Assembly: GCF_029278565.1 (NCBI RefSeq)
Contig: NZ_CP119559.1
Coordinates: 682,001 to 746,000 of the forward strand
DNA length: 64,000 nt
Source: Haloarcula halophila
Lineage (GTDB): Archaea > Halobacteriota > Halobacteria > Halobacteriales > Haloarculaceae
Reading direction: 5' to 3'
Below are positions 9,062-17,573 of the stretch, piece after piece. Within the stretch, counting starts at the first letter, position 1, and every line of letters starts with the position of its first letter. Under the pieces are notes generated by a model that worked only from the letters and a program-made list of their open reading frames with translations, did no database searches and was not told the origin of the DNA. The position numbers and the translations under genes were made by a program.

Positions 9062-11053
9062 TTAGTTCGAGGTCGTCAGTTGCTCGTCGCTAACGGTCGT
9101 TCCGCCCTTGTCCAGTTCGACGACGACGTAGTACGGTGGCGAGGGAGGTTGCCCGTCGCTGTCCTGTGACACCGTCACGGTCGTCGATGTTCCGTCGCTG
9201 TTCGCGAATGTGCCTGTCCTCGACGGCAATTTATTCGTCGACTGCTTGCTGCTAGACTCGTAGACAGTAACTGTGTAGCTGGTCCCGTCCAGTCCACTAC
9301 TGTCAGATGCGTCGAACTCCACAGTGACTGTTTGTTTATTGCTACTACCTTTCCCTGCGGGACTCGTCTCCGCACGGACGATGTTGACCGACATCGTTGT
9401 CGACTGCGTGAGCGAGAACGGGTCACTGGTCGAGCCGCCGGTGTCGCTCCGCGTAGCGAATACCTCTAGCGGACCCGCCGTGGTGGATTGCGTGTCGACG
9501 TTCGCGATATCGAAAGTGATCGTCTCGCCCGGAGAGAGGTCGCGGTTCGCAGTCAGTTCGAAAGTGAACGAGCCGGTGTTGGTGTTGTAGTTGTTCTCGC
9601 TGACCGACGGGGGAAGGTTCTGAAGCCCTCCGTTGGCGTAGTTCACCGGGTCCGGCGTGCTCGTCGACCCTTGTGCCGACGAGAAGTCAAATTGGATGGT
9701 CTCCCCGGCGAGGATTGCCTGTCCCTCAGGGGAGAAAGAGACGGTCTGTCGGCCGGTCGTGGTGTCGGTCGGGAGGTCGCTCACCGAGAGGCTGGAGAAG
9801 CCGTCCGTCGTTCCGCCACCACTGCTGCTCCCGGACACCACCTCGACGTTCATCGAGACGTTTTCAGGAGTCTCCTCGTCGAAGGTGTCGTCCAGCCCGA
9901 CGTAGCTGATGTTGATCTGGTGGGTACCCGTGTCGTTGGCGGGGAACGAATCGTAGCGAAACCGGACGCGCCCGTCGGTGTCCGAGACCGGCTGGACCGG
10001 TTCGATGACGCCGTTGTTCGTCCCCCGAACCGACGCCGACACCGTGGTCCCCTGGACGGGATTGTTGTAGCTGTCCCGCACCTCCAGAACGAGCTCCGTG
10101 CTCTCTCCGCGGGTGAGTTGGGCACCGTCGCCGCTCACGTTGGTCAGGTACGCAGCCGAGGTGTCCGTGGCTCCGGCACCGACGCCGGCTTTGGCCAGTT
10201 GGAGCCGATAGTCGACGCCGCGTTCGAAGGTGATCGTCAGCTGCCTGTACGGACCCGGCCCGTCCGTCGAACTGACGTCGGCAACGTACCGGTCGTCGTC
10301 ACCGTTGTCCGGCGTGGAGTCGATCTCCGCAGCCAGCAGCTCCGTCTCCCACGTGGATTCGGGGATTCGGGTCAGAAACGAGACCGAGACGTTCGTCGTC
10401 GCCGAATCGTTGGTGACGGTGATGGTGCGCTCGGAGTGGCTCACCGGACGCACGTCGACCGTCGTCGAGCCGCTGGAACTCCGGCTGAGAGTGCCGTTGA
10501 GCGCGACCAGCGAGATCGAGCGGCCGTTGACGACGGTCTGCTCCGAGAGGGTGATGTTGCCGGTCCGGAACTGATTGAACGCGACCGAGTTCTCGTAGAA
10601 CGTGTCGGGTGCGTCGTAGAGATTGTAGTTGGGCGAATAGACGACCGTGCCGGTGTTGTACCGCCGTGGCTGAGTCCCGGTCCAGTAGTCGCCGGTTTCG
10701 CCGGTCGCGGAAGCGTTGTCGATCGTGACGTTGATGTCGTCCGTCTCGGTCCCGTCGGTCCGCAACGTTCCCGACGACGGTCCCGGATTCAGCGCCAGCA
10801 GCCGGCTGGGATAGCGCGTCCCGAGCTGAACGCTCACCGCCTCGGTACTGGACGTTCCGGGGACGGAGACGATCGAGTTCCGGAGATCCTGGAGCTGTTG
10901 CTGGACCTCCTGGTTGTGGTTGAACTCCACTTCGCGGTTCTGGTCCGGGACGACGAACGCCTGGTAGGTCGAAAACGCGATGATGAGGATGCCGAACAAC
11001 AGGACAGCACCGACCTGCACCGACTGTGCGCGCTCCTCGCCCAGGAACTCCAT
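9062..11053 (-). CDS. Large pilin-like protein with Ig-like (Big-1 type) domain
   Basis: Protein of 663 residues with an N-terminal pilin-type signal and helix (ERAQSVQVGAVLLFGILII). An N-rich, sequon-rich beta domain resembling other haloarchaeal pilin-like secreted proteins follows. Residues of about 300-390 match a bacterial Ig-like group 1 (invasin-type) domain: L-T-R-G-E-S-T-E-L-V-L-E-V-R-D-S-Y-N-N-P, and then D-T-D-G-R-V-R-F-R-Y. The last 250 residues are Ser/Thr-rich beta domains. There is no C-terminal anchor, so attachment would rest on the N-terminal helix. A TTTTTATCTG box A at 11073-11082 supports the ATG at 11053 with little or no leader. It is much larger than a normal pilin, so an adhesin or pseudopilin-like tip protein is plausible. 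Confidence 0.7.
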   Translation of the reverse strand: MEFLGEERAQSVQVGAVLLFGILIIAFSTYQAFVVPDQNREVEFNHNQEVQQQLQDLRNSIVSVPGTSSTEAVSVQLGTRYPSRLLALNPGPSSGTLRTDGTETDDINVTIDNASATGETGDYWTGTQPRRYNTGTVVYSPNYNLYDAPDTFYENSVAFNQFRTGNITLSEQTVVNGRSISLVALNGTLSRSSSGSTTVDVRPVSHSERTITVTNDSATTNVSVSFLTRIPESTWETELLAAEIDSTPDNGDDDRYVADVSSTDGPGPYRQLTITFERGVDYRLQLAKAGVGAGATDTSAAYLTNVSGDGAQLTRGESTELVLEVRDSYNNPVQGTTVSASVRGTNNGVIEPVQPVSDTDGRVRFRYDSFPANDTGTHQINISYVGLDDTFDEETPENVSMNVEVVSGSSSGGGTTDGFSSLSVSDLPTDTTTGRQTVSFSPEGQAILAGETIQFDFSSAQGSTSTPDPVNYANGGLQNLPPSVSENNYNTNTGSFTFELTANRDLSPGETITFDIANVDTQSTTAGPLEVFATRSDTGGSTSDPFSLTQSTTMSVNIVRAETSPAGKGSSNKQTVTVEFDASDSSGLDGTSYTVTVYESSSKQSTNKLPSRTGTFANSDGTSTTVTVSQDSDGQPPSPPYYVVVELDKGGTTVSDEQLTTSN

Positions 11054-11072
11054 GCAGATCTTTTTCCGTAGG

Positions 11073-11082
11073 CAGATAAAAA
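11073..11082 (-). promoter_or_regulatory. Box A (TATA) for the large pilin-like gene
   Basis: On the minus strand TTTTTATCTG lies 20-29 bp before the ATG at 11053, in the 45-bp gap after the DUF2150 gene. The pilin-like gene therefore probably has its own promoter rather than being read only from upstream. Confidence 0.5.
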
Positions 11083-11098
11083 CCTGTCCGCCCCAGTA

Positions 11099-11686
11099 TC
11101 AGCTCGCTTCGTCCTCTTCCTCGACGACCTCGGGGTCTTCCATCGCGGTCTGGAGGCTGTCGAGGCCGTTGACCCATTCCGAAACCAGGCCGTAGTCGAG
11201 GTCTTCCGCCACTTCCATGGCCAGTTCGTCGCCGTCGATGATGCGGGTCCCGGCCTGGACACAGTAGCCCAGCGCGGCGTCGAGGTCCTCCTCGGCTTCC
11301 GCGTCGGCGGCGGCCGCGATGTAGTCGGCGACCGTCCCCTCGTCGGCGACGCCCTCCGCCACGTACTCCTCGGCGGCGTAGAACACACAGACCAGCGAGG
11401 TCTGGACGCCATCGATCAGCATGACCGTCTCCTCGTCGTCGAGTGCGACCTCTTCGAGGACGATCTCGCGGACACCGCGCAGTTCCTCCAGCGCGGCCTC
11501 CTCGTCGAGTGTCCCGTCGTCGTAGTCGGCGAGGATCTTGACGACCGCGATCGCTGTATCGTCCTGCAAATTCAACAGCAGGCGTGCCGAGTCTTCGTTC
11601 TCGGGATCTACGTCTTCGTCGTCGATACGGTCGATCCAGTTCTGCCAGCGTTCGTCAGTGTAATACTCCCCCGGCGGAGTGCTCAT
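11099..11686 (-). CDS. DUF2150 family protein
   Basis: Very acidic cytosolic protein of 195 residues, predicted all-alpha, starting M-S-T-P-P-G-E-Y-Y-T-D-E-R-W-Q-N-W. This matches my memory of the DUF2150 family, which is widespread in haloarchaea and has no known function. The ATG at 11686 is preferred over the longer frame from 11791, whose extra 35 residues lack haloarchaeal composition. It lies 45 bp upstream of the pilin-like gene on the same strand, but a separate promoter there argues against a tight operon. Confidence 0.8.
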   Translation of the reverse strand: MSTPPGEYYTDERWQNWIDRIDDEDVDPENEDSARLLLNLQDDTAIAVVKILADYDDGTLDEEAALEELRGVREIVLEEVALDDEETVMLIDGVQTSLVCVFYAAEEYVAEGVADEGTVADYIAAAADAEAEEDLDAALGYCVQAGTRIIDGDELAMEVAEDLDYGLVSEWVNGLDSLQTAMEDPEVVEEEDEAS

Positions 11687-11848
11687 ATCACTCCCTACGC
11701 GTGGCCCGGGATAGTAGTTTCGACCGGAGATTTCCCCGACCTTGGCGGGAAATCGCCGGACTGCAACCGGATCGAATGCGAGCCACGACACAGATCCCCG
11801 GACGGAGTCGACGCCGGTTTTAAGAACGATAGCGTGTTACGATACCAC

Positions 11849-12139
11849 ATGTCACAGTGGCGTCCGGAACCGAACCGGCACAGACGCCCGGTCGGTGAGG
11901 TCGCCACACGCATCGGGACGGGACTCTTGCTCGTCGCCATCCCGCTCGCGGCCGGCGCGTTTCTCGGACTCGTATCCGGGGCGACGATGACGGCGGCGCT
12001 GTCGACGGCAACGACGGCGGTGACGGACCCGCCAGCCGCAAGCGGGGCCGCCCGGCTGTTCAGGATCGGAGTGCTGGGCGTGCTTGCGGGAAGCTGGATT
12101 CTCGGGTTCGGCCTCGTCGTCGAGGAACTGTGGGCCTAA
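11849..12139 (+). CDS. Small membrane protein, unknown function
   Basis: 96 residues with a basic N-terminus (RPEPNRHRRPVGEVATR) and two hydrophobic segments (GLLLVAIPLAAGAFLGLVSG and IGVLGVLAGSWILGFGLVV). The ATG at 11849 is chosen over one 15 bp upstream because the region before it reads as promoter (GTGTTACG at about 11833). It converges with the MscS gene, overlapping by 4 bp. No family recognised. Confidence 0.6.
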   Translation: MSQWRPEPNRHRRPVGEVATRIGTGLLLVAIPLAAGAFLGLVSGATMTAALSTATTAVTDPPAASGAARLFRIGVLGVLAGSWILGFGLVVEELWA

Positions 12140-13320
12140 TCGTCGGTGTCCGTCCCCTCGGCGAGTGAGGAAAGCTCCTCGGGCGGTGCGTCCTCGCCGT
12201 CGTCCCGGACCGAGAAACGCCGCTGGGGGAACGGGACGACGATCCCGGCCTCGTCGAAGGCCGCCTTCACCGCTGTGACCACCTGCGAGACCGCGCGCCA
12301 CTTCCGTGGCGGCGTCGGGTGGTCGATCCAGAACCGCAGTTCCAGGACGATGGCCGAATCGCCGAAGGACTTCGGGACGATCTGTGGCGAGGGGGAGTCG
12401 ACGACACCCTCGACGCTCGCGATGGCATCGTGTGCGACTTCGCGGGCGCGCTCGATGTCGGTGTCGTAGTCGACGCCGACGTCGAGGGTCAGCCGGAGCC
12501 GTCCCTTCTGGCTGCGGTTGGTGATCGCACGGTCGGCGACCTGATCGTTCGGGATGACGACGAACTCCCCGTCGAAGTTCTCTAGCCGGGTGTTGAAGAT
12601 CGTGATGTCGGTGACGATCCCCTCCTCTTCGCCCAGTTCCACCCAGTCCCCGATGGTGAACGGCCGGGAGAACATGAGGACGAACCCGGCGATCAGCGAC
12701 CCCAGCGTCTGGCGGGCCGCCAGGCCGACGACGATGCCGAGGAACCCGGCTCCGACGAGGAGGCCGCTGAGATTCTCACCCCAGAGGGTCAACGCACCGG
12801 AGAGGACGGTCAACAGGATCACGACCTGTCCGACCCGGAGGACGATCTCTTCCTGGTGGTCGGTGATCCGGTCGGAGCCGTCACCGAGGCGGTCGACGAG
12901 CCGCTTCAGTTGGTCCGAGGCCGCGAAGCCGATCGCCGCCAGAACGACCGTGATCCCGACCTTGGTCAGGTCGCTCGTGGCAATCTGGCTCAGACGCCCG
13001 CTGGGATCGATGACCCCCCAGAGGACGAGAGTCGCGACGACCGCCACTGCGACGACGGTCAACTGGACCGTCCGCAGAAGGATACCCGAGGAAGAGGTCG
13101 GTGCCAACCGCTCGACGATCCCGTACGCGCCGTCGAAGTGATCAGTGAGGTATCGCGAGAAGACGACCTGTCTGGCGGCCCGAACGGCTACGGGGAACAC
13201 GATGACCACGAGGGCGAACGCCGAGAGGAGGACACCGAAGGTGATGGCTGTCCGCCCGTACACCGCCGAGAGCTGTTCGAGGAAGTCCAGCACTGCCTGG
13301 ACTACCCCGGAGCCTTGCAT
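12136..13320 (-). CDS. MscS-family mechanosensitive channel
   Basis: Small-conductance mechanosensitive channel homologue that would release solutes on hypo-osmotic shock. The 394 residues have about five membrane helices. The pore-lining TM3 and beta domain are typical: GAGFLGIVVGLAARQTLGS, then F-S-R-P-F-T-I-G-D-W-V and G-I-V-T-D-I-T-I-F-N-T-R-L. The C-terminal alpha/beta domain (residues 270-370) is followed by an acidic tail (GEDAPPEELSS). The length fits short MscS channels with an extra N-terminal helix. The start at 13320 is the first Met and precedes the first helix. It sits alone between a small membrane protein and the decayed pdxS copy. Confidence 0.9.
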   Translation of the reverse strand: MQGSGVVQAVLDFLEQLSAVYGRTAITFGVLLSAFALVVIVFPVAVRAARQVVFSRYLTDHFDGAYGIVERLAPTSSSGILLRTVQLTVVAVAVVATLVLWGVIDPSGRLSQIATSDLTKVGITVVLAAIGFAASDQLKRLVDRLGDGSDRITDHQEEIVLRVGQVVILLTVLSGALTLWGENLSGLLVGAGFLGIVVGLAARQTLGSLIAGFVLMFSRPFTIGDWVELGEEEGIVTDITIFNTRLENFDGEFVVIPNDQVADRAITNRSQKGRLRLTLDVGVDYDTDIERAREVAHDAIASVEGVVDSPSPQIVPKSFGDSAIVLELRFWIDHPTPPRKWRAVSQVVTAVKAAFDEAGIVVPFPQRRFSVRDDGEDAPPEELSSLAEGTDTDD

Positions 13321-13372
13321 ACCTCCGTAGAACAGGCGCTCGTTTTTGTGTGTTGTCGTTACGATCAGACAC

Positions 13373-13499
13373 CGCAGCCCTGCGTCTTCTCCGCTTCGGG
13401 CAGGTCGGCGTTGGCGTCGCCGGACATCCCCTTGCCGGCGTTGGTCGCGATCCCGTCAGTATCCTGGGATCGTCCCGCTGTTGACGCCCCCGACGACCG
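13373..13499 (-). pseudogene. Decayed duplicate of the pdxS 3' end
   Basis: These 127 bases align with the last 129 bases of pdxS (14235-14363) in the same orientation. Read on the minus strand they encode [19 protein letters not shown] and then E-A-E-K-T-Q-G-C-G-V-stop, against [25 protein letters not shown]-stop in pdxS. A 2-bp deletion breaks the frame upstream and there is no start. Similarity stops at the stop codon on one side and at about 13499 on the other. The 13553-14089 gene lies between the two copies. Confidence 0.85.
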
Positions 13500-13552
13500 T
13501 TCAACGGTCTGAGACGGGGAACGTACATACCTCCGCCGGTCGATGGTATCGC

Positions 13553-14089
13553 ATGAATACTGTAACTCGATTGGAAGTATTCGCGAGTCGTCCGATCGGG
13601 GCAGGACTCGCGTTCGGAACGTCGGTGTTCCTCTATACGGCCGCGTACGTCCAGTTCGTGAATCCGCGGGGACTGTTCTTCGTCCCGGCGGTGGTGCTGA
13701 TCAGTTCGGCGACGGTCGCGGCAGTCTGTGCCGGATGGCTGGTCTGGCGATATCTGCTCCCGATATCGGTCGCGCGGAGCTATCGCAGTCACGCGCTCTT
13801 GGGGATGGTCGTCGGTGCGTTGACGCTCCTCCTCGCACCGCCGCTGGCGCTATTCGGGATGACGATCCCGTCGCTCTTTCAAGAGCGCGTTTCGCTCATC
13901 ACACCGATTCTGATCGCCGGCTACCTGATCAACGCGATCGCCTGGGGACTCGTCGGAACGGTCGTCGCGTTCGCTCTCACGGTCGGGACACCCATCCTCG
14001 TCACGGCAGCGACTGGTCTCGGACTGGGCTATCTCCGTCGTCGGGACGACGGGCCGCCCCGAGAACCCGGTGTGGGATCACAGACGTAG
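13553..14089 (+). CDS. Polytopic membrane protein, unknown function
   Basis: 178 residues with about four hydrophobic segments: GAGLAFGTSVFLYTAAYVQF, FVPAVVLISSATVAAVCAGW, MVVGALTLLLAPPLALFGM, and a C-terminal pair ending in GLGLGYLRRR. The ATG at 13553 (MNTVTRLEVF) is preferred. The open frame reaches back to 13346, but that part is the out-of-frame shadow of the decayed pdxS copy. The gene is enclosed by two same-orientation copies of the pdxS 3' end, which suggests it arrived with a recombination event there. No family recognised. Confidence 0.6.
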   Translation: MNTVTRLEVFASRPIGAGLAFGTSVFLYTAAYVQFVNPRGLFFVPAVVLISSATVAAVCAGWLVWRYLLPISVARSYRSHALLGMVVGALTLLLAPPLALFGMTIPSLFQERVSLITPILIAGYLINAIAWGLVGTVVAFALTVGTPILVTAATGLGLGYLRRRDDGPPREPGVGSQT

Positions 14090-14234
14090 GCGGACTTATC
14101 GACTCGCCGTCGAGGACCCAGCGTCGTCGCGGTGACTCCTTTCTGGGGGCTACTCCGAACTCGACCCGCCGGGGCTGGCGCTGGAGGGACACGAGACGTG
14201 GACCGAGCGCGATCGACGGGGGTGAAAAAGCGGC

Positions 14235-15143
14235 TTAGACGCCGCGGCCCTGCATCTTCTCCTCTTCGGGCAGGTCGGCGTTCGCGTCGCCGGACATTCC
14301 CTTGCCGACGTTGGTCGCGATCGTTTTCAGTGTCTCGGGGTCGTCCCAGTTGTTGACGGCCTCGACGATCGCGGTCCCCATGGCCTCGGGGTCCTCCGCG
14401 CCGAAGATGCCCGAGCCGACGAAGATGCCGTCACAGCCGTGGTGCATCATCAGGGCGGCGTCGGCGGGCGTCGCGATACCGCCGGCCGCGAAGTTGACGA
14501 CCGGGAGCCGTCCCATCTCGGCGGTCTCGTGGACCAGATCGGCCGGTGCCTCGTGTTCGCGGGCCCACTTCTCGCGTTCCTCGTGGCTCATCCCTTCGAG
14601 TTTGCGGATCGAACCCTTGATGTTGCGCTGGTGGTGGACGGCCTGGTTCACGTCGCCGGTGCCGGCCTCGCCTTTCGTCCGGATCATCGCCGCGCCCTCG
14701 TCGATGCGACGCAGCGCCTCCTGGAGGTTCCGCGCCCCACAGACGAACGGTGCAGTGAAGTCCCGTTTGTCGATGTGATAGCGGTCGTCGGCGGGCGTGA
14801 GCACCTCGCTCTCGTCGACCATGTCGGCGCCGGCCGCTTCGAGGATCTGGGCCTCCTTCGTGTGACCGATACGGGCCTTGCCCATCACGGGGATCGACAC
14901 TTCGTCGATGATCGACTCCAGCGAAGCCGGGTCGGCCATCCGGGCGACGCCGCCGCGCTTGCGGATGTCGGCCGGGACCGCTTCGAGGTTCATCACCGCG
15001 ACCGCACCGACGTCCTCGGCGATGCGGGCCTGCTGGCGGTCGACGACGTCCATGATGACGCCCCCTTTCTGCATCTTCGCGAAGCCGCGTTTCACGAGGT
15101 CGGTACCGCGGCGAAGGTCCTCCAGATCGGTCGCTTCAGACAT
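14235..15143 (-). CDS. pdxS: Pyridoxal 5'-phosphate synthase, PdxS subunit
   Basis: Synthase subunit of the deoxyxylulose-independent vitamin B6 pathway. It builds PLP from ribose 5-phosphate, glyceraldehyde 3-phosphate and ammonia delivered by PdxT. The 302 residues are full length. Asp32 (G-V-I-M-D-V-V) and Lys89 (V-M-G-K-A-R-I-G-H), which forms the sugar-phosphate imine, are present. The phosphate-binding Gly-rich segments ([26 protein letters not shown]) and the flexible tail ending MQGRGV are also there. No pdxT is in the window. The gene is monocistronic and its 3' end is partly duplicated at 13373-13499. Confidence 0.97.
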   Translation of the reverse strand: MSEATDLEDLRRGTDLVKRGFAKMQKGGVIMDVVDRQQARIAEDVGAVAVMNLEAVPADIRKRGGVARMADPASLESIIDEVSIPVMGKARIGHTKEAQILEAAGADMVDESEVLTPADDRYHIDKRDFTAPFVCGARNLQEALRRIDEGAAMIRTKGEAGTGDVNQAVHHQRNIKGSIRKLEGMSHEEREKWAREHEAPADLVHETAEMGRLPVVNFAAGGIATPADAALMMHHGCDGIFVGSGIFGAEDPEAMGTAIVEAVNNWDDPETLKTIATNVGKGMSGDANADLPEEEKMQGRGV

Positions 15144-15290
15144 TGATAGCGGGTTAGGTCTGGATTTACTTAACGCGTGCCCTTGGCGGACTCACGTGGG
15201 GTGGCTACTGGCCTCACGTGGACCCGCGACAGCAGATTCGACCGCCCGACTGCCAATGGTGTTTTGTCCGGCGGCGTCGAATCACTCGTA

Positions 15291-16778
15291 ATGCGACCGG
15301 AATGGCCGCCCTCGGAACGTCGGGGCGAAGTGTCCGTCCTCCACGTCGACGACAACCGGACGTTCCTCGACGAGACAGCGGCGATGATCGAACGCGAGTC
15401 CGGGCAGCTCCGCGTGACCTCCCTCGACGACCCCACGGCGGTTCTCTCACACGTGGAAAACGAGACCGTCGACTGCGTGGTCTCGGACTACGATATGCCC
15501 GAGATGGACGGACTGGAACTCCTCCGTGCCGTCCGCGAGCGGTTCCCCGACCTCCCGTTTATCCTCTTTACCGGCAAGGGGAACGAAGCGGTCGCCAGCG
15601 AGGCGATCTCGGCCGGCGTCACCGACTACGTCCGGAAGACTGGCGACAGCGAGACGGTCGAGATGCTGTGCAACCGAATCGAGAACGCCGTCGAACACGC
15701 CCGCACCGAAGAGCGGCTGGCCTACGAGAGCAGCCTGCTCGATACGCTCTTCGAACGCGTCCCGCATCACCTCTACGTCAAGGACGAGGAGGGCCGGCAC
15801 CTCCGTGTGAGCCACGCCCACATCGACGAGCCCGAACAGTTGCTCGGCAAGACCGACAGGGAACTCTATCCCGAGGGCCACGCTGCCGATACCTACGAGG
15901 ACGACATGCGGGTCATCAGGGACGGGGAGCCGATCATCCACAAGGAAGAACACACGAACGAGAGCAAGGCCGAGACCCATAGCTTCGATAGGGTCTACGA
16001 GCAGTACGAACTGGAACCGGTCACCGACAAACAGCGGTACGACGAGTGGGCGTTGACCTCGAAAGTGCCCTGGCGCGACGACGACGGCGAGATCATCGGC
16101 CTCATCGGGATCACGCTCGACATCAGCGATCGGAAACACTACGAGGAGTCCCTCGAACGGCACTCCGAGCGTCTCGAAGAGTTCCTCGCACAGGTCGTCC
16201 ACGACATCCGGTCACCGCTGCAGGTGGCCGATTCGAACCTGGCGTTGCTCCGTGAGGAGGGGCTGGACACCGACCGGCTGGATTCGATCGAGCGAGCACA
16301 CGGAGAGATCGGAGCGCTGGTCGACGACCTGAGCCGGTTCGCGCGACACGGCGAGATGGAACCCGACCCGGAACTAGTGGACCTCGAAGGACTCGTCGAG
16401 CAGATCTGGGAACGCCACGAATCCGCCGACGCGACGCTCAGCGTCGGTTCGCTCCCGGCGGTCGTGGTCGATCGGACAGACGTCCGACGACTCCTGACGA
16501 ACCTCGTCGACAACGCCGTCGACCACACCGCTCCCGGGGTCCGGATCACCGTCGGCCCCCTCGACGACGCGGAGGACGGCGGGATCTTCGTCGAAGACGA
16601 CGGCCCGGGACTACCGAGCGACGATCCCGGGCAGGTGTTCGAAGCGGGCTACACGACGGCGAGTGACGGCACCGGACTCGGCCTATCGATCGTCGAGACC
16701 ATCGCCGACCGGCACGGCTGGGAGGTCGTCACCACAGAGAGCGACACGGGCGGTGCGCGCTTCGAACTCCGGTTCTGA
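15291..16778 (+). CDS. Receiver-PAS-histidine kinase hybrid
   Basis: Sensory histidine kinase of 495 residues with its receiver at the N-terminus, an arrangement common in haloarchaea. Residues 15-130 are a receiver domain with the acidic pair (HVDDN), the phospho-Asp in VSDYDMPEMDG and Lys in FTGKGNE. A PAS-like domain spans about 145-285. HisKA has its H-box in VVHDIRSPLQ. The HATPase has N, G1 and G2 boxes (TNLVDNAVDH, EDDGPGLPSDD, GTGLGLSIVE). There are no membrane helices, so it senses in the cytoplasm. The ATG at 15291 is used because upstream residues lack protein character. No partner regulator is adjacent. Stimulus unknown. Confidence 0.88.
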   Translation: MRPEWPPSERRGEVSVLHVDDNRTFLDETAAMIERESGQLRVTSLDDPTAVLSHVENETVDCVVSDYDMPEMDGLELLRAVRERFPDLPFILFTGKGNEAVASEAISAGVTDYVRKTGDSETVEMLCNRIENAVEHARTEERLAYESSLLDTLFERVPHHLYVKDEEGRHLRVSHAHIDEPEQLLGKTDRELYPEGHAADTYEDDMRVIRDGEPIIHKEEHTNESKAETHSFDRVYEQYELEPVTDKQRYDEWALTSKVPWRDDDGEIIGLIGITLDISDRKHYEESLERHSERLEEFLAQVVHDIRSPLQVADSNLALLREEGLDTDRLDSIERAHGEIGALVDDLSRFARHGEMEPDPELVDLEGLVEQIWERHESADATLSVGSLPAVVVDRTDVRRLLTNLVDNAVDHTAPGVRITVGPLDDAEDGGIFVEDDGPGLPSDDPGQVFEAGYTTASDGTGLGLSIVETIADRHGWEVVTTESDTGGARFELRF

Positions 16779-16816
16779 CCGCTACCGTTTTGCCGCCCGC
16801 TCCCGACCGACCCCAC

Positions 16817-17572
16817 ATGGTCTCACTCGGCGGGCGCATCGAGGCAGTCGTCGCACGCGGGTTCGACGGACCGCTCCCGGAGACCGAGGGGCTTCCGCGG
16901 TACGTCGCACCGCTCCCGGAGTGGCTGGAGAACGTCGGCCTCAGGCTGGCCTGGCCGATCGCGCTGGTCAACCTCGTCGGGACGCTGTTCGGCTTCTGGT
17001 ACTACGCCGGCCGGCCGACGGATCTGGCACCGCCACTCGTCGAGGGCCAACTCGGGGCCGCACCGCCGCTCGCGTATCCGTTGATCCCCGACTCGCCGGT
17101 CGCGACATTGTTCATCGGGCTCTCGTTTGCCGCCTGGCGGCTGGACTGGGACACTGAGTGGCTCCACGCCCTGGCCTTTTTCGGCTGTATCAAGCTCGGG
17201 CTGTGGACCCCCTACGTCCAGTTGGTCGTCAACGGGCCGGCCGGCATCGCCACCTGGCTCTACTGGTTCCTGATCCTCTCGCACCTGGCGATGGCCGTCG
17301 AAGCGTTTCTCATCCACCGGTACGCGTCGTTCTCGGTCCCGGCTGTCGCGGTCGCGGCCGGCTGGTACGGCTTCAACGACGTCGTCGACTACTTCGTCCC
17401 CGTCCTGGAGGGGCCACACCACACCGTCCTGCGCGCGGAGATCGTCGCTGGCGGGCTCGATCACACGCTGCCAGCCCACGATCTGGCGGCCGGTTGGGCC
17501 GTCGTGTTGACGCTGGTTGCGACGTTTCTCGCACTGGCGACCCGCGCCGAGAAGCTCAAGCGCCGCGGGTGA
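16817..17572 (+). CDS. DUF1405 family membrane protein
   Basis: 251 residues with about six membrane helices and an N-terminal cytosolic stretch. The conserved N-x-x-G-T-x-F-G-F-W-Y-Y-A motif at the first helix and the N-D-V-x-D-Y-F motif near the end fit the DUF1405 family, which is widespread in archaea and Bacillus and has no known function. The ATG at 16817 follows the kinase by 38 bp, so co-transcription is possible. It ends 1 bp before the converging citrate synthase gene. Confidence 0.8.
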   Translation: MVSLGGRIEAVVARGFDGPLPETEGLPRYVAPLPEWLENVGLRLAWPIALVNLVGTLFGFWYYAGRPTDLAPPLVEGQLGAAPPLAYPLIPDSPVATLFIGLSFAAWRLDWDTEWLHALAFFGCIKLGLWTPYVQLVVNGPAGIATWLYWFLILSHLAMAVEAFLIHRYASFSVPAVAVAAGWYGFNDVVDYFVPVLEGPHHTVLRAEIVAGGLDHTLPAHDLAAGWAVVLTLVATFLALATRAEKLKRRG

Positions 17573-17573
17573 A

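Noticed and set aside
9488-11071. Plus-strand open frame of 527 codons
   Set aside because: Fully antisense to the pilin-like gene. Its translation is Arg/Val/Asp-rich with no domain, while the minus strand has a clear pilin signal and Ig domain. Long antisense frames are expected in GC-rich DNA.
13142-13792. Minus-strand open frame of 216 codons
   Set aside because: Overlaps the MscS gene in another frame, the decayed pdxS copy and the antisense of the 13553 gene. Very Arg-rich with no domain.
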